DNA of 64,000 nt from UBA11986 sp963734955. GTDB lineage: Bacteria > Bacteroidota > Ignavibacteria > UBA10030 > UBA6906. The notes beneath the pieces were generated by a model. That model saw only the letters and a list, made by a program, of their open reading frames with translations. It was not told the DNA's origin and did no database searches. The translations under genes were made by a program, and so were the position numbers. Location of the stretch: positions 44,512-108,511 of the forward strand of contig CAVTJO010000009.1 of the NCBI GenBank assembly GCA_963734955.1, read 5' to 3'. Position 1 is the first letter of the stretch. Each line of letters opens with the position of its first letter. Shown here one piece after another: positions 54,935-62,853 of this stretch.

Positions 54935-55933
54935 CTATTCTTCCACGCCGAATTCCCTTAGTTTCCGGGAATACAATGCCAGGACCTTGTCATGAAAATC
55001 TCCCCCATAGGCACGTGACTCCTGTTTTGTACACTTGAAGATTCTTTGACGCGTGGCAGCGTCGTGTCGCGGATATCGTTGAGCCCAAACATGCTTCATT
55101 TGCTCCATCAGGTATGTATCAATCCGGTCAAGGGGTAAGGGCATCAACAACCGCTCAAACAACTTCTGGAATTGACTCTGACGATTGTTGGCAACCACCC
55201 TGGGAAGCTCGTCACGACTGAAGTTTGGAAAGAAGAATCGGATCCATGCGTTCTCTTCCATGAACTTGTTGAAGAGCGCATCATTATACATCGGTTTCAG
55301 GTGTGCAACCTCGGCCGCCACGTAGACATTTCGCTCTTCCTGTGTCAGGTTGTCGATTGTTGCAAAGAAGTTCAGACAGAAGAATTTCTTCCTGTTCAAC
55401 AGGAATATCTTCTTGAACAGAATGAGAAGGGTTCTGCAGATCCAGAGGCGTCCCGGCTCAGTAAGGATAAAGAAATCGACGTCGCTCCCCGGTCCCGTTG
55501 CATTCTTCGAAAGGTCACCCGAAACAAAGATGGCGCGGACAAACGGGAAGCGTTTGATCACGTGCGTAACCAGACGGGCAGCTCTCCACATCCAGCGAGC
55601 ATGGCGTTCACGCGTCAGTCGACGGTCAACAAGTGCGCGCGTGTCCGGCCTGACCGAATAGTAACCGCCGTATTCCGTCACGGAGGTCTGTACTCCGGCA
55701 GATGCAAGCGCCGACACGAGTTCGCCTTGCTCCGGCAACCTGACCGGCAGAAAGATGTGAAGCTCTTCAAGCTTCATTGGATACTCCCAGATGTCGTAAT
55801 AGAGCAGCGCATGCAGAATCCCGCGTCGAAGGTCCGGCGATATCGACTCGTCCGCGGAAACCACAGTCGCATAATCCCTGTCGATCTCTGATACGGCGGC
55901 TCCCGTTCGTCCCTTGATAGAGAAGCGGCCCAT
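54935..55933 (-). CDS. Nucleotidyltransferase-fold protein, unknown function
   Basis: A 332-residue cytoplasmic protein. The middle has a minimal nucleotidyltransferase motif, FVSGDLSKNATGPGSDVDFF, with the GS...DxD pattern of the pol-beta fold. The N-terminal ~125 residues are helical, including GILHALLYYDIWEYPMKLEE, perhaps a winged-helix; the C-terminal third is helical and basic (LLILFKKIFLLNRKKFFCLN). I do not recognise a named subfamily. Such proteins include toxin-like or polysaccharide-associated nucleotidyltransferases of Bacteroidota. There is no antitoxin-like partner of small size next to it. Flanked by ~215-base gaps without clear features on both sides. Confidence 0.65.
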   Translation of the reverse strand: MGRFSIKGRTGAAVSEIDRDYATVVSADESISPDLRRGILHALLYYDIWEYPMKLEELHIFLPVRLPEQGELVSALASAGVQTSVTEYGGYYSVRPDTRALVDRRLTRERHARWMWRAARLVTHVIKRFPFVRAIFVSGDLSKNATGPGSDVDFFILTEPGRLWICRTLLILFKKIFLLNRKKFFCLNFFATIDNLTQEERNVYVAAEVAHLKPMYNDALFNKFMEENAWIRFFFPNFSRDELPRVVANNRQSQFQKLFERLLMPLPLDRIDTYLMEQMKHVWAQRYPRHDAATRQRIFKCTKQESRAYGGDFHDKVLALYSRKLREFGVEE

Positions 55934-56149
55934 TTCGGTGCGGATCTGGTTGTTTATGCTCGGAGAGAGGAAGTTAAGTTTCTCAAACCCCGTTGCTACA
56001 TCGGGGGCAAAGCACGTGCCGCTTCTGTCTCAATTCTCAAGGATCTCAAGGGGGAGATTTCGGTTTCGTTCGTTTGATTTGCAGGCTAAAAGAAGGCAGA
56101 CGCCGGAAAGGATGACGGTGCTGTGGGAATATATCCACAGGGGCAATAA

Positions 56150-57577
56150 TTACTGTGGAGATGATTCCCCGCTGGAACCGGATCCACCTCGATACTTGGA
56201 GACGTCCAAGCTGCTTTTGTCCATGATGCGGTAGATCGTTTTCCTGTCAACGCCCATGACCTGAGCGACGAGCGTTACGTTCCCATGGTATTGATCCAGC
56301 ATTTTCCTCAGGTAGGTTGACTCTGCGCGCTGGGTTGCCATTGCCATATAATCCTTGAACGACATTTCGTCGCCCGAAGGGAGACTAACTCCTCCCTCAA
56401 CGTTCCCTGAGGGAATGTCAATGGCGACGATTGTATCGCCCTCGGTCTTGATGATTGAGCGCTTTATCAGGTTTTCGAGCTCGCGAATATTCCCCTTCCA
56501 CTCATATGTCATCATCGCAGGAAGAAGAGAAGGAGAAAGACTCTTGACACGAGAGTTCGAGAGATCGCTGTGTTTCTTTATAAGATGGTCCACGATCGAC
56601 GGGAGATCATCCAGTCGTTCCCGCAGGGGCGGTAATTGGATCGGGAACACATTCAACCGGTAGAATAAGTCTTCCCTGAATCCGCCATGTTCAACCATGT
56701 CCGCGAGGTTGCGGTTTGTTGCGGCAATCAACCGGATATTGACCTTGATCTGGTTGTTGCCACCCACCCGTTGGATTTCTCTTTCCTGGAGCACCCGAAG
56801 GAGTTTTGTTTGAATCGGAAGAGGAAGCTCCCCAATCTCGTCCATGAAGACAGTCCCTTCATTCGCTTCTTCGAACCTGCCGATGCGCTGGCGGTGGGCG
56901 CCCGTGAACGCCCCCTTCTCGTGACCGAACAGCTCGCTTTCAAGCAGCGTCTCGGAAAGTGCAGAGCAATTGATGACCACAAACGGTTTGTTTCCGCGAC
57001 CACTATTGTAGTGGATCGCCTTTGCAACCAGTTCCTTTCCTGTTCCCGTCTCCCCCTGGATCAGCACGCTAACATCCGAACCGGCCACCTGCTGTACGAG
57101 CGTGTATACCTGTTTCATCTTGTGGCTCTGACCGATGATGTTCCCAAAGGAATACATGCCGTGGACTTCCGTGCGCAGCCGGCCCAGTTCAAGATCACGG
57201 TCCTGTTCTTTCAAGACGCGTCGAATCTTGAGCAGGAGCTCGTCGTTGTCGGAAGGTTTGGTGATGTAATCGTGCGCTCCGAGCCTCATTGCCTCCACTG
57301 CCGTGCTGATCGAGCCAAAGCCGGTAATCATCATCACAGGAGTGGAAGGATACCGTTCCTTGATGTGCTGCAGCAGATCAATGCCATTGACCCCGGGCAT
57401 GACGAGATCCGACAGCACAAGATCGAACTGCCGATCAGCGATCCGCTGTTTTGCCTCCTCGCCGTTCGCTGCCGTGCTGACTTCAAATCCGTTGTCTTCC
57501 AGCATCGCGACCGTTCCGATCCGGAAGGCACTGTCGTCGTCAACAACCAGTATCTTCTTCCTGTCAACTCCGGTCAT
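56150..57577 (-). CDS. Sigma-54-dependent response regulator (NtrC family)
   Basis: A 475-residue NtrC-type response regulator. Receiver (~8-120): ILVVDDDSAFRIGTVAML, DLVLSDLVMPGVNG and YITKPSDNDELL. AAA+ domain (~145-385): Walker A GETGTGKELVAKAI, the sigma-54 contact loop EKGAFTGAHRQR, VFMDEIGELPLPIQTKLLRV and REDLFYRLNVFPIQLPPLRE. Fis-type HTH at the C-terminus: HGNVTLVAQVMGVDRKTIYR. All catalytic elements are present, in contrast to the degenerate relative at 49047. It overlaps the 3' end of the histidine kinase gene by 4 bases, so the two are a coupled pair, and both follow the porin and cupredoxin genes, which are its likely first targets. Confidence 0.95.
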   Translation of the reverse strand: MTGVDRKKILVVDDDSAFRIGTVAMLEDNGFEVSTAANGEEAKQRIADRQFDLVLSDLVMPGVNGIDLLQHIKERYPSTPVMMITGFGSISTAVEAMRLGAHDYITKPSDNDELLLKIRRVLKEQDRDLELGRLRTEVHGMYSFGNIIGQSHKMKQVYTLVQQVAGSDVSVLIQGETGTGKELVAKAIHYNSGRGNKPFVVINCSALSETLLESELFGHEKGAFTGAHRQRIGRFEEANEGTVFMDEIGELPLPIQTKLLRVLQEREIQRVGGNNQIKVNIRLIAATNRNLADMVEHGGFREDLFYRLNVFPIQLPPLRERLDDLPSIVDHLIKKHSDLSNSRVKSLSPSLLPAMMTYEWKGNIRELENLIKRSIIKTEGDTIVAIDIPSGNVEGGVSLPSGDEMSFKDYMAMATQRAESTYLRKMLDQYHGNVTLVAQVMGVDRKTIYRIMDKSSLDVSKYRGGSGSSGESSPQ

Positions 57578-59418
57578 GCCGACCTTCCATCCGTGAATGG
57601 CAGTGATACAGTAAACGTAGACCCCTTGCCCGGCATGCTCTTCACACTGATCTTTCCATCATGTTGACTGACAATCCCATGGCACACCGAAAGACCAAGG
57701 CCCACGCCGCTTACCTTTTCCTTCGTGGTGAAGAAGGCGTCGAAAATGCGATTAAGATTCTCCTGCGGAATCCCGACGCCGGTGTCGCTGATCGCAATAT
57801 GGACAAACCCGCATTCCGCATACGCAGTAATGGTGAGCAGGCCGCCCTTGGGCATGGCATCGCGGGCATTCGCCGTGATATTAAGAAACACCTGCTTCAA
57901 CTTGTCCTTTGACCCCTGAATGGATGGCAGTTGCGGCTCAATGTCCGTATTTATGGTGACCCCATTGTTGGCCATCTCCTCCCTCGTAACGGCAATCACT
58001 TCCTGCAACAGGTCATTCAAGTTCGTCGGTTGAAGTTGAATCTCCACGAAGGACGAGCGATAAATATCCAGCATCTGGCGGGTGAGCCTCGACATACGAT
58101 CGACTTCATCGAAGGCAACAACAATGAGTTCTCGTCCATGGGCCTCGTTCGGCAGCCGGTTGAGTGCTGTCTTGAGAAGACTTTGAATATTGTGGATCGG
58201 ATTGTTGATTTCGTGAGCCAACTGAGCGGTCAACTTCCCTGTTGCCGCCAGGCGCTCGTTTCTGACCAGTTCCTGCTGTGCATCCCGCAGTTTCTTCAGT
58301 GTTTCGTCAAGATCGGCATTCCTGCCAATGAGGTCAATATTGAGCCGGGCAAGCTCGGCAATCTTCTCCTTCAACGATTGGCTCATCTCCATGAACTTCC
58401 TGCCAAGAAGACCTACCTCGTCTCTCCCGTGCACATGAATCATGTAATCATAGTTCCCCTGACCGACCTCGTTTGTTCCCTTGACCAGCTCCGTGATGGG
58501 TCGCGTTATCCCCCGGGAGATGACAATGCCAATGAGAGTGGTGAGCAGGAGGAAACCGAGTGCAACAAATCCAAATGTGTTCAGGACCGATTCCATCGAT
58601 TGGCGCACTTCCACGCTGACCGGCTTCACGATCAGATAATTGATCCGCGAACCATCTTCATTCGTCGAGTGGTTGAGGCGGACGAGGGTCCCGAGATATG
58701 TATCAGCACCAGCCGGTATGCCAAACACAGAACACGAGGAATCGGTAAGCGTGTTTGCCCTTCTTTGTTCAATGGCCACAGCGTTCACAAGCATCCCGGT
58801 GGTGAGGGTGTCGAGCGTTGTCAGGAGGGTGGAGTTGTTAAGCAGAAGAACAATGCTGCTATTGGTGGCCTGCCTGAGCGTGGTGATGTCATCCATCGAA
58901 ATCCGGAACCCAATCGTGAGCATTCCTATCAACTCTCTGTCGAGCAGGATCGGGGCGGAAACGACCCGGTAGGCTCTCCCGTCGAATGTCCAGATATCAG
59001 ACGTCGCAACCCTCTCCGTTGCCCTCCGTATGGACTCTCTGTCCCCAACAAACGTCTGAAGACTCTTTCCTTCGAGAATCTGCGCAAGTGGTTCTCCATG
59101 CCGACCTGTCAGCACGAACAGACTGCTCAGGGAATTCTGAGCCAGCTCCCGTGAGAGCTCGTACGCCGTTCCGGGATCTCCCAACTCTGCTACTGCGCGC
59201 AAGCGCGGCGATTCGGCGATAATGAGACAACTCCGTTCAAGCATCTCTGCCTGCAACCTGGTGAGTACTTGAATTGTCGCGAAACTGGCGCGGAGCTCAT
59301 TGGTAAATGTATTCTCGACTCTGCTGCGCGTCCAATAGTTGATAATGAAGAACGTGATGACAAGCAGACTCAGCACCACGCCCCAAATGGAGAGGAGGAT
59401 CTTGTTTCTGAATGACAT
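57574..59418 (-). CDS. Membrane histidine kinase with periplasmic sensor and HAMP
   Basis: A 614-residue membrane sensor kinase. Order: membrane segment 1 (LLSIWGVVLSLLVITFFI), a ~260-residue periplasmic double-Cache-like region, membrane segment 2 (FGFVALGFLLLTTLIGIVIS), a HAMP linker (RGITRPITELVKGTNEVGQG), a coiled region (LNIDLIGRNADLDETLKKLR), the H-box LAHEINNPIHNIQSL and the ATPase (NITANARDAMPKGGLLTI, DTGVGIPQENLNRIFDAFFT). This is the NtrB-type pattern that pairs with NtrC-class regulators. It lies 4 bases after the porin stop, and the regulator gene starts 4 bases before its end. The signal is unknown; a periplasmic redox or metal cue would fit the neighbours. Confidence 0.93.
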   Translation of the reverse strand: MSFRNKILLSIWGVVLSLLVITFFIINYWTRSRVENTFTNELRASFATIQVLTRLQAEMLERSCLIIAESPRLRAVAELGDPGTAYELSRELAQNSLSSLFVLTGRHGEPLAQILEGKSLQTFVGDRESIRRATERVATSDIWTFDGRAYRVVSAPILLDRELIGMLTIGFRISMDDITTLRQATNSSIVLLLNNSTLLTTLDTLTTGMLVNAVAIEQRRANTLTDSSCSVFGIPAGADTYLGTLVRLNHSTNEDGSRINYLIVKPVSVEVRQSMESVLNTFGFVALGFLLLTTLIGIVISRGITRPITELVKGTNEVGQGNYDYMIHVHGRDEVGLLGRKFMEMSQSLKEKIAELARLNIDLIGRNADLDETLKKLRDAQQELVRNERLAATGKLTAQLAHEINNPIHNIQSLLKTALNRLPNEAHGRELIVVAFDEVDRMSRLTRQMLDIYRSSFVEIQLQPTNLNDLLQEVIAVTREEMANNGVTINTDIEPQLPSIQGSKDKLKQVFLNITANARDAMPKGGLLTITAYAECGFVHIAISDTGVGIPQENLNRIFDAFFTTKEKVSGVGLGLSVCHGIVSQHDGKISVKSMPGKGSTFTVSLPFTDGRSA

Positions 59419-59422
59419 ACTT

Positions 59423-60535
59423 TCAGAAGGCTGCGGCCAGTTGAAGAACCGTTAGGTTATCCTTCGGTTTCGATCCGCCGTATGTCCGGGTCTCCCGGCG
59501 AATAAGTTTCAGCACAACGTTGCGTTCGACAAAATATCCTATTCCTCCCTCCCACTCGGTAACATTGTAGTCCCAACGCTGTTGCACACCGTTCAATTCC
59601 ACCTTATCGAAACTCAGCGCGCTGGTCCGCAGCGCGGCATACAGGCGAGGCATGATGGTGTACTTGCCCTCAAGGTAATACCCGAAAACGCCTAGGCTCT
59701 CTTCCCGATTTTCAAACGGAACCGCCCACGTACTGGAAACACCCTCACCGTAAAACACAAAATGACCGCGACTGAAGGAGACATCAACCTCAGCCGTCTT
59801 CTGTTGGTATTGACTCAGAGCTTCGTTTCCGGATGCGTATTGACCTTGGTCGTACAGATATCCCCCCCATCCGTAGGCGCCCCCGATGGTAAGGCCGGTC
59901 ATCGGTACAACTGCGAGCCGGAGTATCTTCCCGAAATCGCTGTTGTTGTTCTGGGCGCCGTAGGATGCCTCGCTCACCGTTCCGTTCGATACCGCAACTG
60001 CAAATGTCACGATATCGAAACCTCCGTAGACCATGGCGCCAATATCATAGATCCCCCCATCCAATACGCGCAGCCCCGTTCCCATTCCCCGTTGCCTGAG
60101 GATTTCGCTTTCCGATGTGACTTTGTTCTGTATGGATGTACTGTATTCATATATCAAAGGAAGCCCGTAGAAGAAGTTGTCTCTGGGATATCTTCTGTCT
60201 CCAAGGTTGCCAAATGGCATGTCGAATTTCCCTGCTTGAACATTCAAATGGAGTGGAGTCAGATCGGTCAGACGGACAGCGAGATAGTCGACATACAGGT
60301 ACTCCTGGGCGGTCGCTCTAACGTTCGACAAGACGGCAACATTCTCGGAAACCGGAGCGTCCAGGAAAAGATCGGTCTCCCATCCAAACGTCGCCCGGCC
60401 ACCATTCACGACGCGCGGAGACTCGGTGGATGCACTCTTGAGAAAGTCAGCCGCCGCCTGACCATTCCAGTTTACCTGCGCTTGAGATATCGCGCAGATG
60501 CCCACCACAAGCATCGAGAACAATAGTGTTTTCAT
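59423..60535 (-). CDS. Outer-membrane beta-barrel porin-like protein
   Basis: A 370-residue protein with a signal peptide (MKTLLFSMLVVGICAISQAQ). The mature part alternates hydrophobic and polar residues with aromatic girdles (GRATFGWETDLFLDAP, AQEYLYVDYLAVRLTDL, QGKFDMPFGNLGDRRYP, GGAYGWGGYLYDQGQY) and ends in LAAAF with the expected terminal phenylalanine, so it is a ~14-18-strand barrel. GKFDMPFGNLGDRRYPRD resembles a motif found in some phosphate-type or electron-transfer porins, but I cannot assign a substrate. It follows the cupredoxin gene by 5 bases and the kinase gene comes 4 bases later, so the four genes form one operon. Confidence 0.85.
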   Translation of the reverse strand: MKTLLFSMLVVGICAISQAQVNWNGQAAADFLKSASTESPRVVNGGRATFGWETDLFLDAPVSENVAVLSNVRATAQEYLYVDYLAVRLTDLTPLHLNVQAGKFDMPFGNLGDRRYPRDNFFYGLPLIYEYSTSIQNKVTSESEILRQRGMGTGLRVLDGGIYDIGAMVYGGFDIVTFAVAVSNGTVSEASYGAQNNNSDFGKILRLAVVPMTGLTIGGAYGWGGYLYDQGQYASGNEALSQYQQKTAEVDVSFSRGHFVFYGEGVSSTWAVPFENREESLGVFGYYLEGKYTIMPRLYAALRTSALSFDKVELNGVQQRWDYNVTEWEGGIGYFVERNVVLKLIRRETRTYGGSKPKDNLTVLQLAAAF

Positions 60536-60540
60536 ACTCT

Positions 60541-61269
60541 TCAGTAGACAAGATTGACCGATGTCGTGTCAGACGCCTTCACCACGATTGAACGGTGAAG
60601 AACAAGGTCCCGGGCATACCAGAGATTGAGGGTATACCTGCCTTCCGGAACGTTCGAGATCACGAATGCACCATTGTCGTCTGGAACGGCAAAATAAGGA
60701 TTGTCCAGAACGAGGATTGTCGCACTCATGTCTGTATGGATATCACAATATACCCTCACAATTCCCGGTCGATCAAATACGACAGATCGCGAATCTCCCA
60801 TGGGGTATCTACCGAGATCAAACTCCCTGGTTTGCGAATAGGAGAACACATTATGAAACAGATTGTCTTCGTTGGGAAAATCAACCGTTGCGCCGGCGAG
60901 GATCGGAAGAACTTGGGGGTGAAACTTCAAACCCTTCTGGTCGAGGATGCTGTGCGTTGCCGGGCTTGGATAATGCTCTTGTGAGAGTTCATCACCCACA
61001 AGATACACCACAGAGGCCTCGGAGATTTTGTACGGTCGTGACTCTCGTCGAACGACACCGACCCCTGCCGCAGCCGGATCAGTTGCGTATCGATCAAGAA
61101 CGACATGCCCCCCGTGACGCTCGCCGGAATCTTCATTCCTGGTTATCGTTACGGTGCCCTTGATTTCCCCGCGTGATTGCCCGAGCCCGGAGGGCATTCC
61201 GACACAATAAGGAATGAGAAGGAGGAGAGCGCTTACTCGATGGTGAGCGTTGTATCTCATGGATATCAT
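60541..61269 (-). CDS. Exported cupredoxin with carboxypeptidase-regulatory-like C-terminus
   Basis: A ~242-residue periplasmic protein. The start at 61269 (MISMRYNAHHRVSALLLLIP) gives a signal peptide; a longer ATG at 61287 is also possible. The middle is a plastocyanin/cupredoxin fold: VDFPNEDNLFHNVFSYSQ and RVYCDIHTDMSATILV carry the type 1 copper pattern of a first histidine, a cysteine and a second histidine and methionine (C-D-I-H-T-D-M). The C-terminal ~50 residues (FVISNVPEGRYTLNLWYARD) are a carboxypeptidase-regulatory-like fold. Proteins of this arrangement are found near multihaem cytochromes and methylamine-use genes. It is the first gene of the porin-kinase-regulator operon and probably carries electrons or copper in the periplasm. 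Confidence 0.87.
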   Translation of the reverse strand: MISMRYNAHHRVSALLLLIPYCVGMPSGLGQSRGEIKGTVTITRNEDSGERHGGHVVLDRYATDPAAAGVGVVRRESRPYKISEASVVYLVGDELSQEHYPSPATHSILDQKGLKFHPQVLPILAGATVDFPNEDNLFHNVFSYSQTREFDLGRYPMGDSRSVVFDRPGIVRVYCDIHTDMSATILVLDNPYFAVPDDNGAFVISNVPEGRYTLNLWYARDLVLHRSIVVKASDTTSVNLVY

Positions 61270-61367
61270 CGCTTGAATCCTGAACAATCTAACGTTTCGG
61301 CTTCAACAACTCAAGTAGGAAATGCGCCCCACCTGATACGCGACGGGTACTCCGCCAGACTCCCGGA

Positions 61368-61384
61368 GCGTTTCAATGAAACGC
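61368..61384. promoter_or_regulatory. Perfect interrupted palindrome upstream of the cupredoxin operon
   Basis: GCGTTTCA, one base, TGAAACGC: an 8-bp inverted repeat with a single-base centre, about 99 bases before the cupredoxin start. Its position suits an upstream activator site for a sigma-54 regulator such as the one encoded in this operon. Confidence 0.45.
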
Positions 61385-61664
61385 GGTCTCAGATCGAGAC
61401 GCGCTGCAGTCACACGTTGTTCGAAGTCCATCACACTCACGCATGTGCTCACCGACTTGCACCGGCGGAAGGTCGGACGTCCGGAAGGTAGTCTTGAGCT
61501 GACGCTCCTTGACGTGCGTAAGAACGCAAATTGACAGCACAACATCAATAGAGTTGTGAAGAGACTGACCCTCGTTCCTTCGCGGGAGAACGCTGCATTC
61601 CGCTCGTGAGGGGCAGGTGAAAGACCATCGCGTCTTCCACAGTCGACGGGTAGAGACGACGGGT

Positions 61665-61685
61665 AATGGTACAAACTGTACCATT
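61665..61685. promoter_or_regulatory. 9-bp inverted repeat with 3-base centre
   Basis: AATGGTACA, AAC, TGTACCATT forms a perfect palindrome of 21 bases, typical of a dimeric regulator operator. It lies ~396 bases before the cupredoxin start and ~206 bases from the 3' end of the CheY gene. Confidence 0.45.
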
Positions 61686-61890
61686 TACCAGACGACGGAT
61701 AAGATCGCTCAGGAACCCGGACTGACCGCCAGCAAACGGTGTCGGGACTTTCCCGCAAGATGCATCCGGAATGTCTGACGACCGCTTGTCAGGAGAGACG
61801 CATGGGATTGAAACATGGAACTTTACCTGCGAACGCCGACGCGAACCTGTAATGCGGACGATGCGGAATGGATTGTCTCTGCAGAATGAA

Positions 61891-62271
61891 TCAGGAAACC
61901 ACAACATCTTGACGCAGCACCGTTCTGATCGCTGCGATCAGCTCTTCGATTTCGAACGGTTTTGACACAAAATCGGCAGCCCCGTGGTCCATGCTCTCGA
62001 CGGCATCACGTCTGCACGCACCCGTCATTGTTATTGCCTTGCAGGACGTCATGCTTGAAGAGATAAACTTAAGGATATCGACACCCGAGCCACCGGGTAA
62101 GTGAAGATCGACTAACGCGACGTCATAGCTGTGCTGATTGAGTTTCTCGAATGCCTGGTCGAAGTTTGCAGCCTCATCCATGCTGAACCCTTCAGCCGCG
62201 AGTTCATCCATCATGATCGCTCTTAGAGTCGAATCATCGTCAACGATGAGTACGCTGGGATTTGATGTCAT
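61891..62271 (-). CDS. Stand-alone CheY-like response regulator
   Basis: A 126-residue receiver. Acidic residues in VLIVDDDSTLRAIMMDEL, the phosphorylated aspartate in DVALVDLHLPGGSG, and the lysine in ADFVSKPFEIEELIAAIR. No output domain. I chose the ATG at 62271 (MTSNPSVLIVDDD); a longer frame upstream adds 27 residues without similarity. It is located between the 13-haem cytochrome gene and the cupredoxin-porin-kinase operon, in the same direction, so it may belong to that signalling unit. On the opposite strand, upstream, a decayed relative lies at 62578. Confidence 0.9.
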   Translation of the reverse strand: MTSNPSVLIVDDDSTLRAIMMDELAAEGFSMDEAANFDQAFEKLNQHSYDVALVDLHLPGGSGVDILKFISSSMTSCKAITMTGACRRDAVESMDHGAADFVSKPFEIEELIAAIRTVLRQDVVVS

Positions 62272-62577
62272 AAAAACTGCCTGCCGTTTTCGGTGTGAAG
62301 AATAACAAATAGCAGCCCGTAAAGATGTGAACTCAGGCACATCGGGGAACAAGAATGGTACCTGTCACTGGGAATCTGTCACGTTTCTCATCAAAAGGTC
62401 GGTAAACAATGGGATTTGGACGATGAAATGCACAAAGTGCGCAGTTCCTCGAAAGATGTTCCCTTCCCACGAACATCATCAGAACAATATCCATCCTCAG
62501 CGAGCACTTCAGGAATGCGAGGAATTTGCCGATAATACATGTAGCGACTTCTGCATACCTTTGCGAGAGACGAAGTG
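62272..62577. other. 306-base gap without recognisable gene
   Basis: Between the two divergent receiver genes I see no open frame with a known domain, no terminator and no clear operator. Part of it must hold the promoters for both directions; no consensus element is identifiable. Confidence 0.5.
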
Positions 62578-62780
62578 ATGAACATACTGGTTGTTGACAA
62601 TGAAGAGGGACAGCGAGTCATGGTGAAGAACATTCTTTTCGCCGCAGGGATGGGATGTGTTCCTGGCGGAGAACGGTGAAGAGGCTCTCAAAACAATGGA
62701 ACCGCGCAAACAAACTTGCTGATCTCTCTCGATCCCACTCGCCCTTAGGTTTGCCGGCTCTTGACGGTTGCATTACAAGT
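62578..62780 (+). pseudogene. Decayed CheY-like receiver fragment
   Basis: From ATG 62578, MNILVVDNEEGQRVMVKNIL and FAAG read as a receiver beginning with the acidic residue in place. After GCAGGGAT the reading frame changes, and WDVFLAENGEEALKTMEPR is read in another; a later LGLPALDG block suggests the DxPGLPALDG loop of a receiver in a third frame. The phosphorylatable aspartate region is not intact and no stop-free path reaches a full domain. It is divergent from the CheY gene at 61891 and convergent with the cytochrome gene. Confidence 0.6.
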
Positions 62781-62853
62781 AATAGGGTCTTCCATTGACG
62801 CACAAATCTCTCGCCGAGCAACCGTGTTGCATCTCAAAGTCCCCCGGATTGCA

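Larger units (their letters stand above)
61270..61890. other. 620-base region with no gene, two palindromes and a repeat array
   Basis: No convincing gene: open frames here on both strands have no recognisable domain and poor composition. It contains a perfect interrupted palindrome at 61368-61384 (GCGTTTCA-A-TGAAACGC), 99 bases upstream of the cupredoxin start, a second one at 61665-61685, and CGACGGGTA repeated at 61644 and 61657 with an imperfect third copy near 61693. These suit the regulatory region of the cupredoxin-porin operon, read to the left. I could not find a convincing sigma-54 -24/-12 element by eye. Confidence 0.55.

Noticed and set aside
56687..59154. Two long + strand frames (326 and 407 codons) over the sigma-54 regulator and kinase
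   Set aside because: They oppose clear NtrC and histidine kinase genes and show no family motifs.
59762..60526. + strand frame of 254 codons over the porin-like gene
   Set aside because: Opposes the beta-barrel gene with signal peptide and terminal phenylalanine; no domain seen.
61303..61758. Reverse-strand 151-codon frame in the gap before the cupredoxin gene
   Set aside because: No domain, no start with a ribosome site and no conservation evidence; overlapped by palindromic sites.
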